DNA from: Gavia stellata
Lineage: Eukaryota; Chordata; Aves; Gaviiformes; Gaviidae
Length of the DNA: 64,000 nt
NCBI RefSeq assembly: GCF_030936135.1
Contig: NC_082611.1
Location: 8,509,001 to 8,573,000, forward strand
Direction: 5' to 3'
Positions 35,547-50,500 of the stretch are shown here, piece by piece. Numbering within the stretch: the stretch's first letter is position 1; each line of letters begins with the position of its first letter. The position numbers and the translations under genes were made by a program. The notes under the pieces were generated by a model. The model did no database searches, was not told the origin of the DNA, and saw only the letters and a list, made by a program, of their open reading frames with translations.

Positions 35547-35575
35547 TTAATCTTTTTCTCCATCTTCACTGCTTC
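35547..35575 (-). CDS. LMTK2: LMTK2 exon 14 (last coding nine codons)
   Basis: Only 29 coding bases, too short for ORF finding. Completes a Gly codon and gives SSEDGEKD then TAA (35549-35547), the exact human C-terminus. The acceptor is AATAG; the phase fits exon 13. Confidence 0.95.
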
Positions 35576-38500
35576 CTATTAGTAGAGGAAAGGTCATAAG
35601 GTACAGTGAGATTCTTCTGCACAACCCTCGCTTCTTTCTAAGACTCTCCCTAGAACTTGGCATCCTGCTGTTTCGCACTTCCAAGTTTTGGTTAATCTTT
35701 CCCTAGAGCTTTCAACTACTGTAAACATTTGGTACATTTATACGTAGACATCTGCTTAAATCGCAGAGTTCAATGTCACTTCTTAGGACACGTAAGGCAA
35801 TGTAGGATTGCCAAAATAATCTCTCTTATCTGCAAGTTACTAAGCAACAAACATTATCTAATCAATAAGCACAATACAAGAACAATACAGTTCTATATAT
35901 AATCACCGATTCAATTTTTATAGACATTGACCATTAGCAAGGCTCAGCAATCAGTAATATTTATTTTTAATAATGCAACATTTTATCAAGATTAATAATA
36001 TGCTGAACTGATTCAAGTCTGCTCATTTTTGCTTCTCTTAACCCTCAAAAATTTATCAAAGCTTAAAAAAAACCCTTTTTGTTACAGACAAAAAGCTTCT
36101 GTTAATAAATACTGCTAGTACTCAATATTGCTATGAACAGACTGTTTGGTTCTCCTAACAGAAATTACCCTACTCACAGCTCTAGAAAACTTGCTGCAAT
36201 TCTTGAGAATGTCAAGAATGCACTTTCTAAAAAGCAATATGAAAAGAAACTGAACCTTAAAATAAGCTTAAACAACAGTGGCAGAAACATTATGTTCCTA
36301 GCATCCTCACCCTGTGCAATGAAAACAAAGTTGTGACTTATGACAGTGCAATAACAAGAATTATTCAACTGCCATAGTGTGGCAGCTATACAGAAGTGCT
36401 TAAGGACTGCATAGATTTCATTTATATAAATATAGCACTAGTTTTTTTAACAGAAAAATTATGAGCTTGGCCTGTAAATGTTCTGTAGAATATTCAACCA
36501 CAAGTTTGTAGCAACTTGGATGTAAATAATCTCAATGTAAATGGAAAGCTATGTCTTAACTGAAATACAAGACCAGACATAACTTTTATAGTGTTAAAAA
36601 TATATTCCTAAGTTAATCTTGTTCCATTTTAAATACTTATATCTATTACTTCTATCTTTGCATAAAGTTTTTAATTTGTAGTTTTGAAATAATTATTATA
36701 ACTAAATCACTTACCTCCTTGCTCTATATCTGAATCTGTAAGATGCGTAAGAGAAAAGCTTGCCATGTTTGCAGGAGAGATAGAGAATCTGGAATAAGGG
36801 GATGAATGTGACCAGTTCTGATCAAGAGTCCGGGAAGGTGGAGGTGGAGAAAAGTACTTTGATGACTGAAGAGGTGGTTTAGAACTAATAAGACTATTAG
36901 CTGCCTTTGATATAAAGGATGGCTCTGGTGAAGAGAAGTCATCATCCCATTCAAAACCCCCACCTTGGGGGAGAAAAAAAAAAGAGAAAAGAAAAGAGAG
37001 GCAATTTACAGTAATGTAAGGTCATACACAGTTTTAAAAACAAGGCCCTGGAAGACTGCATTAACCCAAAACAAAACTTGTAGCTTTTCTGTTCTAGCCC
37101 CGGGGATTGTCATCCACAGTTTGGTTGCCTCTCAAGATACCCTAGCCACATCAATATATAAACAACCAGTATTACGCCACAAACTTTGATAATCAGTAAC
37201 ACTAGTATCTGAGCCTAGCTGAAGTATATGCTTAGGATGCAAAACTGAAACGGTATCATATGGTGAATTTACAAATCACATATAGTTTAAATGACACTTC
37301 ATTAAAACCTATGCATAGAACTGTCTCAGCCCCTGCTGTGTATAAATATATTGAAGTACCTTCTTCATCTGTTGAGCTTTCTGAATTTGCAAATCTGTTT
37401 AAGTAACTAAAACTCGAAGATGGAACAGGAGTGCTGTGAGAGCCTTCGCCGTTCAAGTCTGCTGCACGGTTTCCCAGCGCCTTCGTTGGCATTTCCTAAG
37501 GCAAACAAAATAACTTATTTAACTCTCTTGTACACAGAATGTATCCATGCCTATAGATGCAAGCATTCAAAAATACACTCCCCCATCCCTGTCATCAAAT
37601 CTACTATGGAATATAATGGTCTGTAAACTCAAGTTATTACCACACAACAAAACTTTGAGTTATAGATTAAGCATATGCACGCACGTACTTCTATTTCTAA
37701 AGGAAGTTGTATCAAGTCTACACTAAAATGCATGCAGGAAATGACTACTTAAATACTATTTATGATATAAAAAGGTTTCATATTTCTAGGAACAAAGCTA
37801 AAACATCTTCCAATTGAAAACAGTTTCCTTATCAGCCTGTCACAGGTAGGGTTTTTTTTCTATTTAATAAAGCCTTATCCCCATCTCCCAACTTTTTTTA
37901 AATTTTTTTTTTTTTTCCACTCTTTAATCATGCTTCAGGATAAAGAGACAGACTTTGTATGACCAGTATCTGAAGTAGCCAACATGTTATCAGTTACTGT
38001 AATAATAAGTAAAGAGTTCAACAACTAAGAGCAGTTTAAACACAGCTTATTTTTTCCCTTCCCCTCTGACAAAAGGATTACTATTCTACAGACTGCCTAA
38101 ACACAAATAGATCACTTAAGTTTTCTATTCCAAACCACAATTATCTCTAATATTTATGTGCGTCATCATAAGCAACATTTCCAAAGCTTGACAATGTGAC
38201 TGTTATTTTAAACTCACTGTACTAGTTTAGTTGCTATAATGTTAAAATACAATCTCCTCTGTATCAAGTTACAGAAGTTAAAAATTGATAAAGCAGACAG
38301 GGAAACAAAGGTAACCTTGAATTTTATAAGCAGATTAGTATTTCACCAATCACATTGGATTAATAAAAAGTAACATTATCATTTAAATACTGTTCTCATC
38401 TTTGATTATGGTTTGAGGTAAGTCTACCTTAATGCTAACTAACACAACATTCAGAGTTAGGTTGTGGTTTGCATTTTGGGGTCTTTTTATTTTCCCTTTT

Positions 38501-41500
38501 CTTTTATAAAAGCATTTGAACTTAAAGTCCTCAAACTCATTAAACAGATAAACTGCTTCTGTAAAGTTACAACAACATTCTGGTAAAATAAATTAATCAA
38601 ATCTCATCTATAATGACGCTGTCTCACATATTCATATATGGAATACATATTCATATGAAATACAGCTTATAAACATCATAAACGCATCACTGAAAACCAC
38701 GTTTCATTCAGCGCATGCAGTCAAGGGGCCAAAAGCAATGGAGATTCAGGATTTGGCAACCAGCCCTGCCCAAAGCAAAACCCTCCTTCACTTCAAATTA
38801 GTGCTGCTATTCTATCAGCAGCACACAACTGCACCCAGCCAAGAAAAAAGTTCCTTTTTTCTTTATATAGAAAGAAAAAATGACCCACATCACAAACAAG
38901 ATCCAACCCTGCCAAGATGAGTGATCTTGTAATAATGTGTCCACTAATATTAAGCTATTCTACCACATCTTGTTTAAAAAAACCCAAAACCAACAAAAAC
39001 TTTACTTGGTAATTAAAAAAAAAAGATACCTGATCAAACAAATAGACTGTCACATCATCAAAGAACGTTACAGCCTTTTTCTCATTTTTCCAGTGCTTGT
39101 GTTGCCTTTCATTAAGAGGTTTTGGAAGTTTCAACAAGCTTCTCAGATGTTTTCCATCATCCTTGTCAGTAAGTATCTCAGGTACTTGATGAACAGTTTC
39201 ATCTTCACTGTCAGAACTCAGACTGTGCATATGAAAAGTCCTCATGTCATCCTCAGAATCACTGTTTTCATCTTCCTCATCTGCATCATCACCATCTTCT
39301 AAATCAAGCATTCCAGAAACATCGAGTTTGCCAAGGTATTTTCCTTCAATATCTGGCTCTTTCAGTTTTTGTCCTTCAATGTGATAGAAGGACTTCTCAC
39401 TGTTACTCAAATCTAAAGGACTGTGTATGTTATGCACAGACTTCAAGTCTCTGTGTGAAAGAAGTTCTGAAGTATTAGTGCCAACACAAGAGACAGTTTT
39501 ATGTGAAGTCTCAGATAGTTTTATTTCATCCCTTAGGTTACTTCCTACCGATACTTCCAGGGAATTCAGAGTTGCCTCAGCCCACTCATCAGGGCACCCC
39601 TGCATCCTTACATTCATCTCTTGCATCTCTAAGTTGTGATTTAGTTCTAGTTTTGCACTTTGATTATTGGTATCCTGGTAATTCCTTACATCACACTTTT
39701 GCTGTCTCTCTTCAAAACTGTAATCCTTTTCAGTATTATTCTCTCCTCTATTTGAAGAAACAACACACATAGTCTCTTTTGACAGATTTACAGTCTCTTC
39801 TGTTTTTTTATCTGGCTCAGAATCATTATCAGAGAAATAGGCAGAGTCTCTATACGAGTTTTGATTTCCACCCAGAAAAACCTTTGGGGTTATTTCAAAA
39901 TTGCTGTTCACTGCATCTAAACAAGCTGCTGCTTCTGAAACAATTATGACTGGATTAGAAGGTAAAGAACTGACATTGTTCTCGCTGACAACACAGACAG
40001 CTGTATCTACACTAGAAGCATCCTCAACAGTGATATGGGAAGTCCATTCTGGAGATTCCAGGTTCTCCGTTTCATAGCCACTGTCAGCAGGTTTATCAGG
40101 TGGCAAAAGTTTCTGAGGACTTTGAGCCTGTAAAGATTCTAAAGCCTCATTTACATCTAAAGAATCCAAAGAATCAGGTGTCTCTAAGGCTTGTTCTACA
40201 GTTTGTCTAGGAGATGGGCTGTCTTCCAAAAGACTATCCTGACTTGTACAATCTGAAGTAGCAACAGAAATTAAGGTCCCCTCTTCTGGAACATCCTTAC
40301 AGTTCTCAAAATGATTTGATGTTTCTTGATTTTCCTCCAATAAACATTCATCTTTTTTTAATACAGCAGACTTATCTTGCAAGTTTCTTTTCATATCTTC
40401 CTGATCACATTTTTCTCTACTAAAAGCTATTTCATCAGACTTGAAAAGCATTCTCTGTCTTATTTGTGCATCACACTCATCTGTTTCAAGAGCAACACCG
40501 TAACATGGATTGTTTCCAACATTATTATTTTTGGCATTATTGGATAGCTCTTCTTGACAGAGAATATCAATGTTACAGGACATGACTTCTTTGACTTCCA
40601 CATTTAAAAGTTCTCCCTCATCCTTCAAATAAGGAAGAGTTGTATGTTTATCACATGACTTATATGCTCCAGATGGACTAGAGGATGCCTGCACCTCTAT
40701 AGTAGTCTGAGACTGAGAATTCAGATCTTTATTCATTGTCACTGGGTTAAAATTTTCATCTTTCACTGTTCTAAGACTTTCATTTATTAAAGAAAAGACC
40801 TGTGCATTTTCAGCCAACACAGGCTCAGGATCCACAGAGTTTCTACTTGAGGTTTCTAATATACTTTTTAGAACATCTTCCGGGTTTTGCCCAAAATCAC
40901 TGCTGGTTTGGTTAGACAATAACCCTGTTAATAAGTTTTTCTCTTGAAGAAATAAGAAGTTATTGGACAGTTCTTCTAAAGTTACCAAGTCAGACTGGTT
41001 AGAGATATTTTCACATAAGGAAACTGTTTCATTTTTAGAAGCGTGGCTAGAATGCTCCTTCTCAGAAAGGCCTACTGCCTTTCTAGCATCCGTGTTTGAG
41101 TTTAAACCAGCTGGTTTAAAGTCTTTAGGAATATCATTTGTTTCACCAAAACTGAGTATTTTTCTGTTTGTCAATTCTTCTGATCTGTCAATGTCATTAA
41201 AGACATTCTGGAAAGGACTTTCTGGACTACTAGTAGCAGGCAAAAATTCCTCTTTAGGATCTGTATTGTAGTGGAAGAAGTCCCCATCGGTGCTAGATTC
41301 TTCAACGTCAAGATCCCTGAGAACTGTGAAATGAGAACTTTTTTCTTGTACAGCTTCTTGATGATCAACTTCCGTAGTTAGTACAACTGATTGGTTATCA
41401 AAATTCATGCTGCAGCCACTTCCTTTTTCCTCTAACTGGATATAGTAGTCATTTCCAACAGAAAGCTTGTGTGCATCAAACACAGGTAACACTCCAGGGA

Positions 41501-44500
41501 CAGCAAGTGATGCTTCTTGACCACCTCCATCCTGTGCTCCTGACCCTTGCTCTGAAAGTGACCTCTCAAAAACCTCTACTGGAAAGAAAATACTTGTGTA
41601 TGTCATTGCTTCATCAGGATTCACATGACCACATTCATCAAAATGATCGTGTTTAGCTGCCTCCCAGATATATTCAAAGCTGAGACCCTGGCTTGTTTCA
41701 GTTACAGTAAGAACTTCCTCCATCTCATGGCCAAGTCTATCTCCTGTAAAGTGATCTAAGATTGGAAATGCAGAATTATTCGTTTCTCTGTTTGAGGTGT
41801 TTGGTTTAAGAGCATTCCACTGCTGTTCAAAATCAATCTCTGAGTCCCTTTGGCTTTGCATGCGAAGGTAAGTTAACAGTCTATGCACTTCTTCGGCTGT
41901 TGGTCTCTTTTCTGGAGGTAGCCAACAGAACTGTAGAACTTCGTACCTATACAAATAAGAAACATGTTTCAATAGGTTTCACACTAAAAGGAATTTATAA
42001 AATTCAGATATCTAACAAGCTAAGGAGTAACAACATCACTGGCAGGAATTTCCATCTATAGCAACTCCTTTTACTTTTATGTAGGGTGTCTTTGCCCGGA
42101 GCACGATTCCATGTAGCATTTTCAATATATTTAAGAGAACTGAGTAATTTGAGAAACTTCTTCAGCAGCTTTAAGAATAAATAAAAACATTCAAAGTTCA
42201 CCATCTATCAGAGTATGGCTGCTCCAGACGTGGCTTGAAGAGTTTAACCTGCTTCTCCTTTATGACATGGGTTAGGACTTCCCTGTCAGAAAAGTCTGAG
42301 TAAGGCTGAGCAGCATTCTCAAACAGCTCCCATAATGTGACACCCAGGGACCTGAAAAAGAGCAGCAAATGACTGTGCATTCTAAGAGCTATTTTAAAGT
42401 TGCTTTTCTACGAAAGTAAGGATTATGCAAAGCAAGAAGAAACAAATATCACTCTCCCATTGGCTCTAATTCAGAACCTGTTAACTCATTTTACTTGACA
42501 GAATGCTAGAAGCCTCAAGAATAAAGTTGCTTGAAGGCAATGACAATGAAGGCAACACCAGTGAAGGCAACAAAATACAAGAGGCCTCAAGTGATTCAAC
42601 TATGGAGGAAACACCCACATATTAAAAAAGTAGAAAGTGCCTATTTAGAGAAGGAAGATTAATAAACCTTCGGTTCAGTCCAACAGTAGGAAAAGCTTTC
42701 ATCAGAAATTGCAGTTACGGGTCAAACTGTTAGAAAACTTATCTTTCAGTTTTCATAAAATTATTTTTAAGCTGCAGTGGTCAGAAGCCACCTCTTTTGC
42801 TCAGTGCTGTATACAACACTAATCCCATTTTCAGTGATTAGAGTTGATGCTGATCTTTGGGCAACCTTCTCTTGCTCAAAATGCAAAGTAACTAACTCTG
42901 CACGTATTACGGTAGAGTAGTTTAGATTGGAAGGGGTCTCTGGAAGTCATCTAGTCCAAACCCGTTCAAAGCAGCTCTGTATAAGTGGCATTAAAATTCA
43001 AGTTGGAAAGACCCTGGCTGCTTGTAGTTCAGACGAACAGTATGATTTGAAGAAGTCTGCTTGAAAGATGCAAGGAAATCAGTATTGAGATAATTTCTAT
43101 CTATCCCAGTTGCTTTTTGCAACCCTACCTTTAAATTAGCAAACAAAACCTAGTTTAATATTTAATGCCCTTAGAATATAAAAGCAGGGATTCAACTACA
43201 TTGTTTTCAGAAATGTTAGCCTAAGCCCCAATTTCCTTTATCCAAATTTCTTAGGACTTGAGAACTGAAGCAAAACTTGAAGATTAACTTTTTTGAAATC
43301 ACCAAGATTTTCACTAGCCTTTTTCTATACGCTCTTTGGTAGCAGAGACAAACAGTTAATTGCAGCCCTCAAATGCTGCAGCAAGAAATTAAGATGGTAC
43401 TGTTCTACCAATGGAACTTAATCTGGCTCTAGTGGGATCAACTTTATGTCATCCACAGCTATTATATTACATTTACCATCTCCTACCTTTATAAACATTT
43501 GAAGGCATTTGGCAAATATACAATAATTACTTCTATAAGTATAAACACCTATTCTTCTGCTAAACATTTTTTCTTAATCTAACTGTTTTCTCAACAGATT
43601 TCTAAGCATCTTTTCAAAGCAAGATATAGATTCATGTTTGTAGATATTAACCTACTGTACATCTGATGAAATAAAGCAGTGCGTCAGGCCAATATTCAAT
43701 TTAACTACAAATATTACTTACTCCTTTGTGTAACATTTGAAAATATGTTCACAAATCTCTAATTGAAATTATTTTAAAGCCTACTACATACCATATGTTA
43801 CTGTATTTATTTTGCTCTGCTGATAACAGTCTGTCTTGAAAACTTGTTACTAACTCAGGTGCAGTCCATCGGAGAGGAACAAGTTTCTTCTCATCTGTCT
43901 CAATATAATCTTCCTAAATTATTGACAAAAACACAGAAAAAGACTGAACAAACATTGGATCAACTTCCAGAAGTTGACAGTCCTTTCCTTAATCTCTTTT
44001 TATGTGATCCCTATGCAAAAAAAATTAGAATTAAAAAAATTAATCCCATTTTCCCCAAGTAGCAGAGAATAACGCTATACAGAAAAGGCATTCACAATCC
44101 CCTGTAAAGTAGAAAAACTGAATGCCAACTTCTCGTTTAAGGTTTGGTACTCAGAAAACACTTAATTAATGCCTTGAATTTTTCACTTCTTGATAGATTT
44201 GAATACTTTTAACATTTTCATTAATAAATTTGATTTAATTTTTCCTTTCTTAAAACATTAAAATGAATCTGTGCAGATTTTAGGACTACTGTAAATAGGA
44301 CCTAAAAAAGCCAGATTTAACCAGAAGCTTCCTTCTACAAGCATGAACTCCACTCATCTCTAGAAAGATCATCTATTCCATTACATGAGCTTGCTACAGT
44401 TATTTGCCAGGTATACTTTCAAAGTCCATTATTCAAATAAAGGACAATCTAGTATCAGTTTATAACTTTAAAGTATGCTTGTTATAACCTTAAAGCCCCA

Positions 44501-47500
44501 AATCCTTTAAAAAAAGTGGTACATGACTAGATTAACTTACCTTATATCGACTGAATCCTATACCATAATCTCCTACTTTGACATTTAAATCGGATGTAAG
44601 GAAGCAATTCCGTAAGGCCAAGTCACTGAAAAAGCAAAAAAACAAATAATAAGACCAAACCAAGAAGTCTTCAGTGCAAATTAAGACAAGCAGGTTAACA
44701 GCAGTGACACTTCTTGGAACAGTCAGGCCACAGCTTAAAGTATCAAATGAAAAGCCAATAAAATTCTACAAAAAAAAAGAAATAAAAAAATCAAGGAGTT
44801 TGTACAGTTATAGGTTACAGTAGGAAGTAGCAGGCCATAGTAGGAGCAGGTCAATAATACGAAACAACTAGGGCTAAGGATTCAACATCCACACTACATA
44901 GACTTCAGCGATTTTACTCACATGAGCTGTAGTCTGATCCCATACACCTAAATCCTACTAAAGGCTGAAGCAAGCTAGGTGCAAGAAAGGTGTTCTCCTG
45001 GAGCTACCTTTCTGATTCTTTTTGGGTGAAATTAAACCAGTCCATGCACTCCAGAAGACCAACTCATAATGCACACCCAGGCACAGTAACAGGGACATTA
45101 ATTTCAAAAGTACAATTTTGATCCAAACTAAATGTTAAGATAGTTCTCTTGTTGCTTACATTTTCATTAAGTTTTAGAACCTATACAAGCCAACAATTGA
45201 TCCCATATCTCACTGGAGTGCTGGGAACACCATAGTTCTATATAAACACCCATCACTTTCAGAAAAAACAGACACTGATTAGGGTCTCTCCTTACAATAG
45301 ACTTATTGGACAAGATTTGTTTTGTGGACACAAGGATATGATTGCCCTTAGGCCCTTCCAGATTTTCAAAACAGAATCAATTTAAAGCCACACAATCCAG
45401 AGGCATCTGCATTCTGGAATCCAAACAAAACTAAATATAGTGACAAGGCAATCACATTTAAAGATTTTATACAAAAACACCTAGACTATTATGCTGTCCT
45501 TTATAAAAAAGTTCAAAATATAGTCACTTCTCTAGAGAAGTGAAGTATACTCTTAAGCATTCAAACTACTCACAGAATTTATATGCATTTATTTCATTCT
45601 AGTAATAATCCTATGATGGAGATTACTTAGGCTGTTCACATGCTAGAGTGATGTAGGTCCCTCTTTACCTAACACCTATCATTGTATGTCTTGCATTTTA
45701 ATTGTCATGAGCAAAATCTATCAACAATTCAGATCAGGTTTAAATACTTAACAATTTACAGTATGATACTAAGCAACTAGTAATATCTTACACCTACAGT
45801 TAAGTTCCCCTAAATAACAAAACCATACATTACATATGAACTAGAACTAAAGAAAAGACCATCAGAAAAAGTAATGTATTTCTTGACAGTCCTTTAATAA
45901 ACAAATGAAAAAGTTCTTGAATACACACAGAAGTTGTTTCCAGTTTCCACCAGAAACCAGAACACAAGTACTTATAGCCAGCAGTGCTGCTGTAATAATA
46001 CCAAGAATCTGTTTTAGAAAACCCATCATGCAAGCTCAGAAATTTATGCAAGTTTAATGAAGCTGCATGCTTACTATGAAACAGTAGCTGTGACAGCAAA
46101 GAGCTCCGTAGACTAATTGCTCCAATATTTTGCTTCTCAGTTTCTCAGAAGGGTGCCAGGCAATTAAGTGCACTGGAAGAACTCTACCATTGCTTGTGTG
46201 TGGCTTAAAAAAAATGTCTCTGAAGTACAAACGGTATGAAAGCCACACAGTTTCCCAACTTCAAAGAAAGAAGAAAATGTTTTCCTTTCCAGAGTCATTG
46301 AACCACGGAGGTCAGAAACATATCTGTAACCCTCAAGTACACCCCAAAGCTTTCCAACTTGTTTTATACTATTTAAATATCCTGGAAGAGAAAAATAATA
46401 ACATTTTGGCTGCTTGAATTTACCACTAACAACAAAATCACTGATGCTGGAGCTTTACCACTTACTCTGACAGCATCAGGATAGTGTTGCTAGAAGTAAA
46501 CATTTACAATGAGAATCTTGCAGATCCACAGAATAATTATTTATCAAGTTTAACAGTACGTTTTCAGTGAAATACAGTTAAGTGTAATACCTACAAAGCC
46601 ATGCTGCTGCAATGCAAGAAACAGCGATCACGCAGTTTGACAGGTATAATTCTTATTACTACCTTCAAGTCATTTGAAATTGTTACACAGGTTACAAGAA
46701 TAGCTCTGCCCATCAGCCACCAGCTGAGTCCTTTTGCTGTTGTTTTACACCTGCACCTTTTAAGACTTCAGTTTAATAGTTCAGCTTCTCCCTGAACACA
46801 AGGTCTCTGCTTTCTCTAAGTAGCAAGATGTGCATTGATAAGCTCTAGCACACGTTCCTAACTTGCTCAAAGGGATGATGCAAGTGCTGTTTCTACAGCA
46901 AAGAACAGATTGACCCAACCTAAAACCAAAATAAAGTAAATTATCTTGTGACACCCAAGGTTTCATCAGGTAAGCCATGTTCGGAGAACAAATACTCTCT
47001 AATATTTTAGTCATTGCAAGTTAAGGTTGATGTCTTTCAGTTCCTTAACAACTTTTCATTTAAAGCAAAAAAAAAATATTTTGGCATATTTCTGAGAAAT
47101 TAGTTTAATGAATATATTTTTTCCCAGCCTTTTACTACTACTGCCATTCTTTCAGTATCAACTGCATTAACTAAATAAAAATAAAGAAATCTAGCATTTC
47201 TCCCCTGATTAATACAAAATTGTTCTCCCATCATGATTTCTTCTAAATCTGACTACCTTCATTACTGAAGATTAAAAGGTTACATGAACAATCATTCAGT
47301 GAGAGAACACCTGTTTCAGTCAGATTTTTCATCTAATGTCAGCTTCTCCCTTGTTGCATTAGAAAGGCAGCAGTTTTATTTTTTTTCCATTTTTAGTAAG
47401 TAACAAAGGTAACAGATTACCAAACAGAAGTTCTAAATTGCTATAATCTATAAAAAATACAAAGCAGGTTAAGATTCATTCTAACAAAATTCTAACATCC

Positions 47501-50500
47501 CTCCCCCCCACAATAAACAAAACAAATTTAACTTGGCCAACAACTAATCTAACAACTACATCTTCTAGATTGGCATAGCAGTAGGTTGTGTTCTACGGGC
47601 TGCAAACCTAAAAAGTAGGCGATCAGCTTTCAGCCACGTGGGAGCTGTAACACCACACCACTGCAGTTAAATTAGCATCTTCATAAGCATCACACCTTCA
47701 TGACTTAGGATATGCAAGTTAGGCAGAAGTTTGAAACACAATCTTCAATACACATGGATTTTAATGAAAATATCTACACGAGTTTTAGAGAGCATCATAA
47801 CTAAAAAGCAATTTATTTGGAAAGCATACCTATGCACAAAATTATGTTTATGCATTACAGCAAGTCCAGCAGCAATCTCGCACGCCATTCTCTGTAGCAG
47901 CATTATTTGTGAATCTCCTTTAATGTGTTCCTGCTCATTGCAGATGTAAGTTTTTAGGTCACCCTGTAAAAGAATTTGAAAATACTTATCAGCCTTGTAC
48001 GTTGGTTGAATCTGAAAAATATTTAATGAAGAACCAACTAACCACATTTATTAACCACATTTGTGCTTAATAAAAAATCTCCTCAAGTTTCCAGTCTCCA
48101 TAAGGATTCTTATAGAAGTCATCTAAGGCATATGGTATTGTCCTCTTAAGGATTTTTAGTAAAATCATTTAGGAATTAACATTCTAGATCAGACTGCCAC
48201 ATAAAACCTAACTGTCATACAATACTTTCCATTAAAAAGGAGAGTTTGATGAGCTTCTGTTTTTAAATGAGATGAGTTTTCAACTGCTCCAAATCAGCAA
48301 AGCTGACTGTCTGGAATTTGCAAGGGGACAGAAGGGAGAGACCAAAGAAAAGGGTTTCAGACATTGCCAGCTCACTAGAGATTTAGATATAAAAAGCATT
48401 GTAATACACTCCACTCCAGTCAAAGAATTCAGAGGATGGCAGCAGTTTTACTGAACCTAGGCAATGCTGAGCAACAGCCACATAATTAATGAGTCCACAG
48501 AAGCACTCCATAAATTACTATAAAAAGAACAACTTTGAAATAGAGGGAAAAATAACTGAAAGTTGTCAAACATTCAGGAAAAGCAAGACTACAGTAAGTG
48601 AATTCAAGCAAGGAAAAAGAACAAGTTTGTTTCTCATGCCATTATTGTTGCTACTTTCACATTTGGACTTTTAATCTAGCACTCTTATATTTTTGTTATT
48701 TAAAATACAGATGTTCTGTAAGTTTAGCAAATTATTTCAGAGGGCATTTTTGTGTTGAGACTGCACAACATACTACATCACAACTTGTTTCACCAGCGTA
48801 ACATTCTGGGCTCTAACTGTCCAGGTCCATTATCTAACTAAAACATAAGCCAGGAAGGAGACTAAAGGGAAGTCTTGAGATTGACCAGACAAGAAGGCAG
48901 TCTCTGCACTGGCGAAAAAGTGCTCTAATGTTCAGAAAAGACTGAAGATCACTAAATTTCCTGTTCCTCTGGTGCTCATGTACATTATGGAGCTATAACT
49001 GAAGCATCTCATTCCTCCTTAACATGGTTAACTGAGGATAACAATTTACATTTCTATTAGTTCAAGCAGTAGATGTCTATGTGGTACATTAAAATCTAAC
49101 AGTGCAGTGATAGCTGAGGAGACTGGCTGGACAGTCACAAACCTGGGTTGTATTTAATAAAATAAGAAGAAATGGGACTTAAAAGCAGATACTACTCCTT
49201 TGTAAAACAGTGTCATTTTAATTTTTTTTTTAAAACATGCATAGATTCTACAGTACACACAAGCAGCATATGCTATCTTCATCTGCTTTATGCATACTAC
49301 TTATGCTACAAGAAGCTATACCACCTTGTGAGAAAGCATGCATAACTTCTAATACTGTTTAATGTTGTAGAAGCCTTCATTACATTATCTTTATCCTGGT
49401 TTTAGCTACTAATTAGGTAACATTTAAGTATTTGCATCCTACAGTATTACATTTTTAAAAATGTTTCCTGGAAGATTCTTCTGATTTACAATTACAGCTT
49501 TAATATCATACTGGCTCATGTCTATATGTATAAACATTATATATATACACGCATACCCCTTTCTACCTTGCCAGTGTCCATAGGACACACAGATTCCCAA
49601 TTGCATAGCATAACGAATATAAGCAAGCACAAAATACAGAGCTTAACTGACTCTAGGTGGCAGCAAGTGCCTGAAGAAAGTCAAACTCTCCAAAATTGTT
49701 GTCATTCACTAAAGCAGCAACTGGTTACTTAAGGTTTGTCCCAGGTGGATTAAGTTCCTAGGATTCCTGAAATGCACCAAGGATTTACTTTTTAGTTTTT
49801 CAATGCATTAGTAACAGCAGTGCTGTGTGGCATCCCTTGTTTACTAAATAATTCATGTAGGCACACATTTTTGTAGGAAATAAAACTGGCATTAAACCCA
49901 GCACCTTGAAACATACTGGTTCTGTTTTCCCTTTCTATTCTAATTAAGGCTGCAATCAAGGTTAAAAACATAAACCTTTTTTTTTGGTACTGCTTTAAAA
50001 GGACCAAACTGGGGGGAACCAATGAATACCCTCAAGTGCTGGACTGCCATCCAGAGGGACCTGGACAGGATGGAAGAAGGGTCCAACAGGAACCTTATGA
50101 AACTCCAGAAGGACAAATGCAAAGTATTGCATGTGGGAAGGAAAAACCCCTTGTAACAATACAGACTGCGGACTGACCAGCTGGGCAGCAGCTCTACAGG
50201 AAGGGACCCAGGCATCTTCGTAGACAGCAAGCTGAACATCAACCTCCTGTGTGCCCTGGCAGCAATGACTATGCAGCCCAGGAGGCTGCTTGCAAACAGG
50301 ACCATAGCCAGTAGACCAAGGGAAGGGATTATCCCCTTCTATTCAGCTCTTGTTAGTCCACATTTAGATCCTGTGTCCAGTATTGGCTGCCCCAAAACAA
50401 GACAGACAAACTGGAACAAGTTCAGTAGAGGGCCAAGACACTCAGGGGGTCAGAGCATTTCACCATGAGGAGAAGCTGAGGGAACTGGGCTCATTCAGCC

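Noticed and set aside
40963-41271. 102-codon + strand frame opposite LMTK2 exon 11, and similar ones at 39427-39772
   Set aside because: Shadows of the giant LMTK2 exon.
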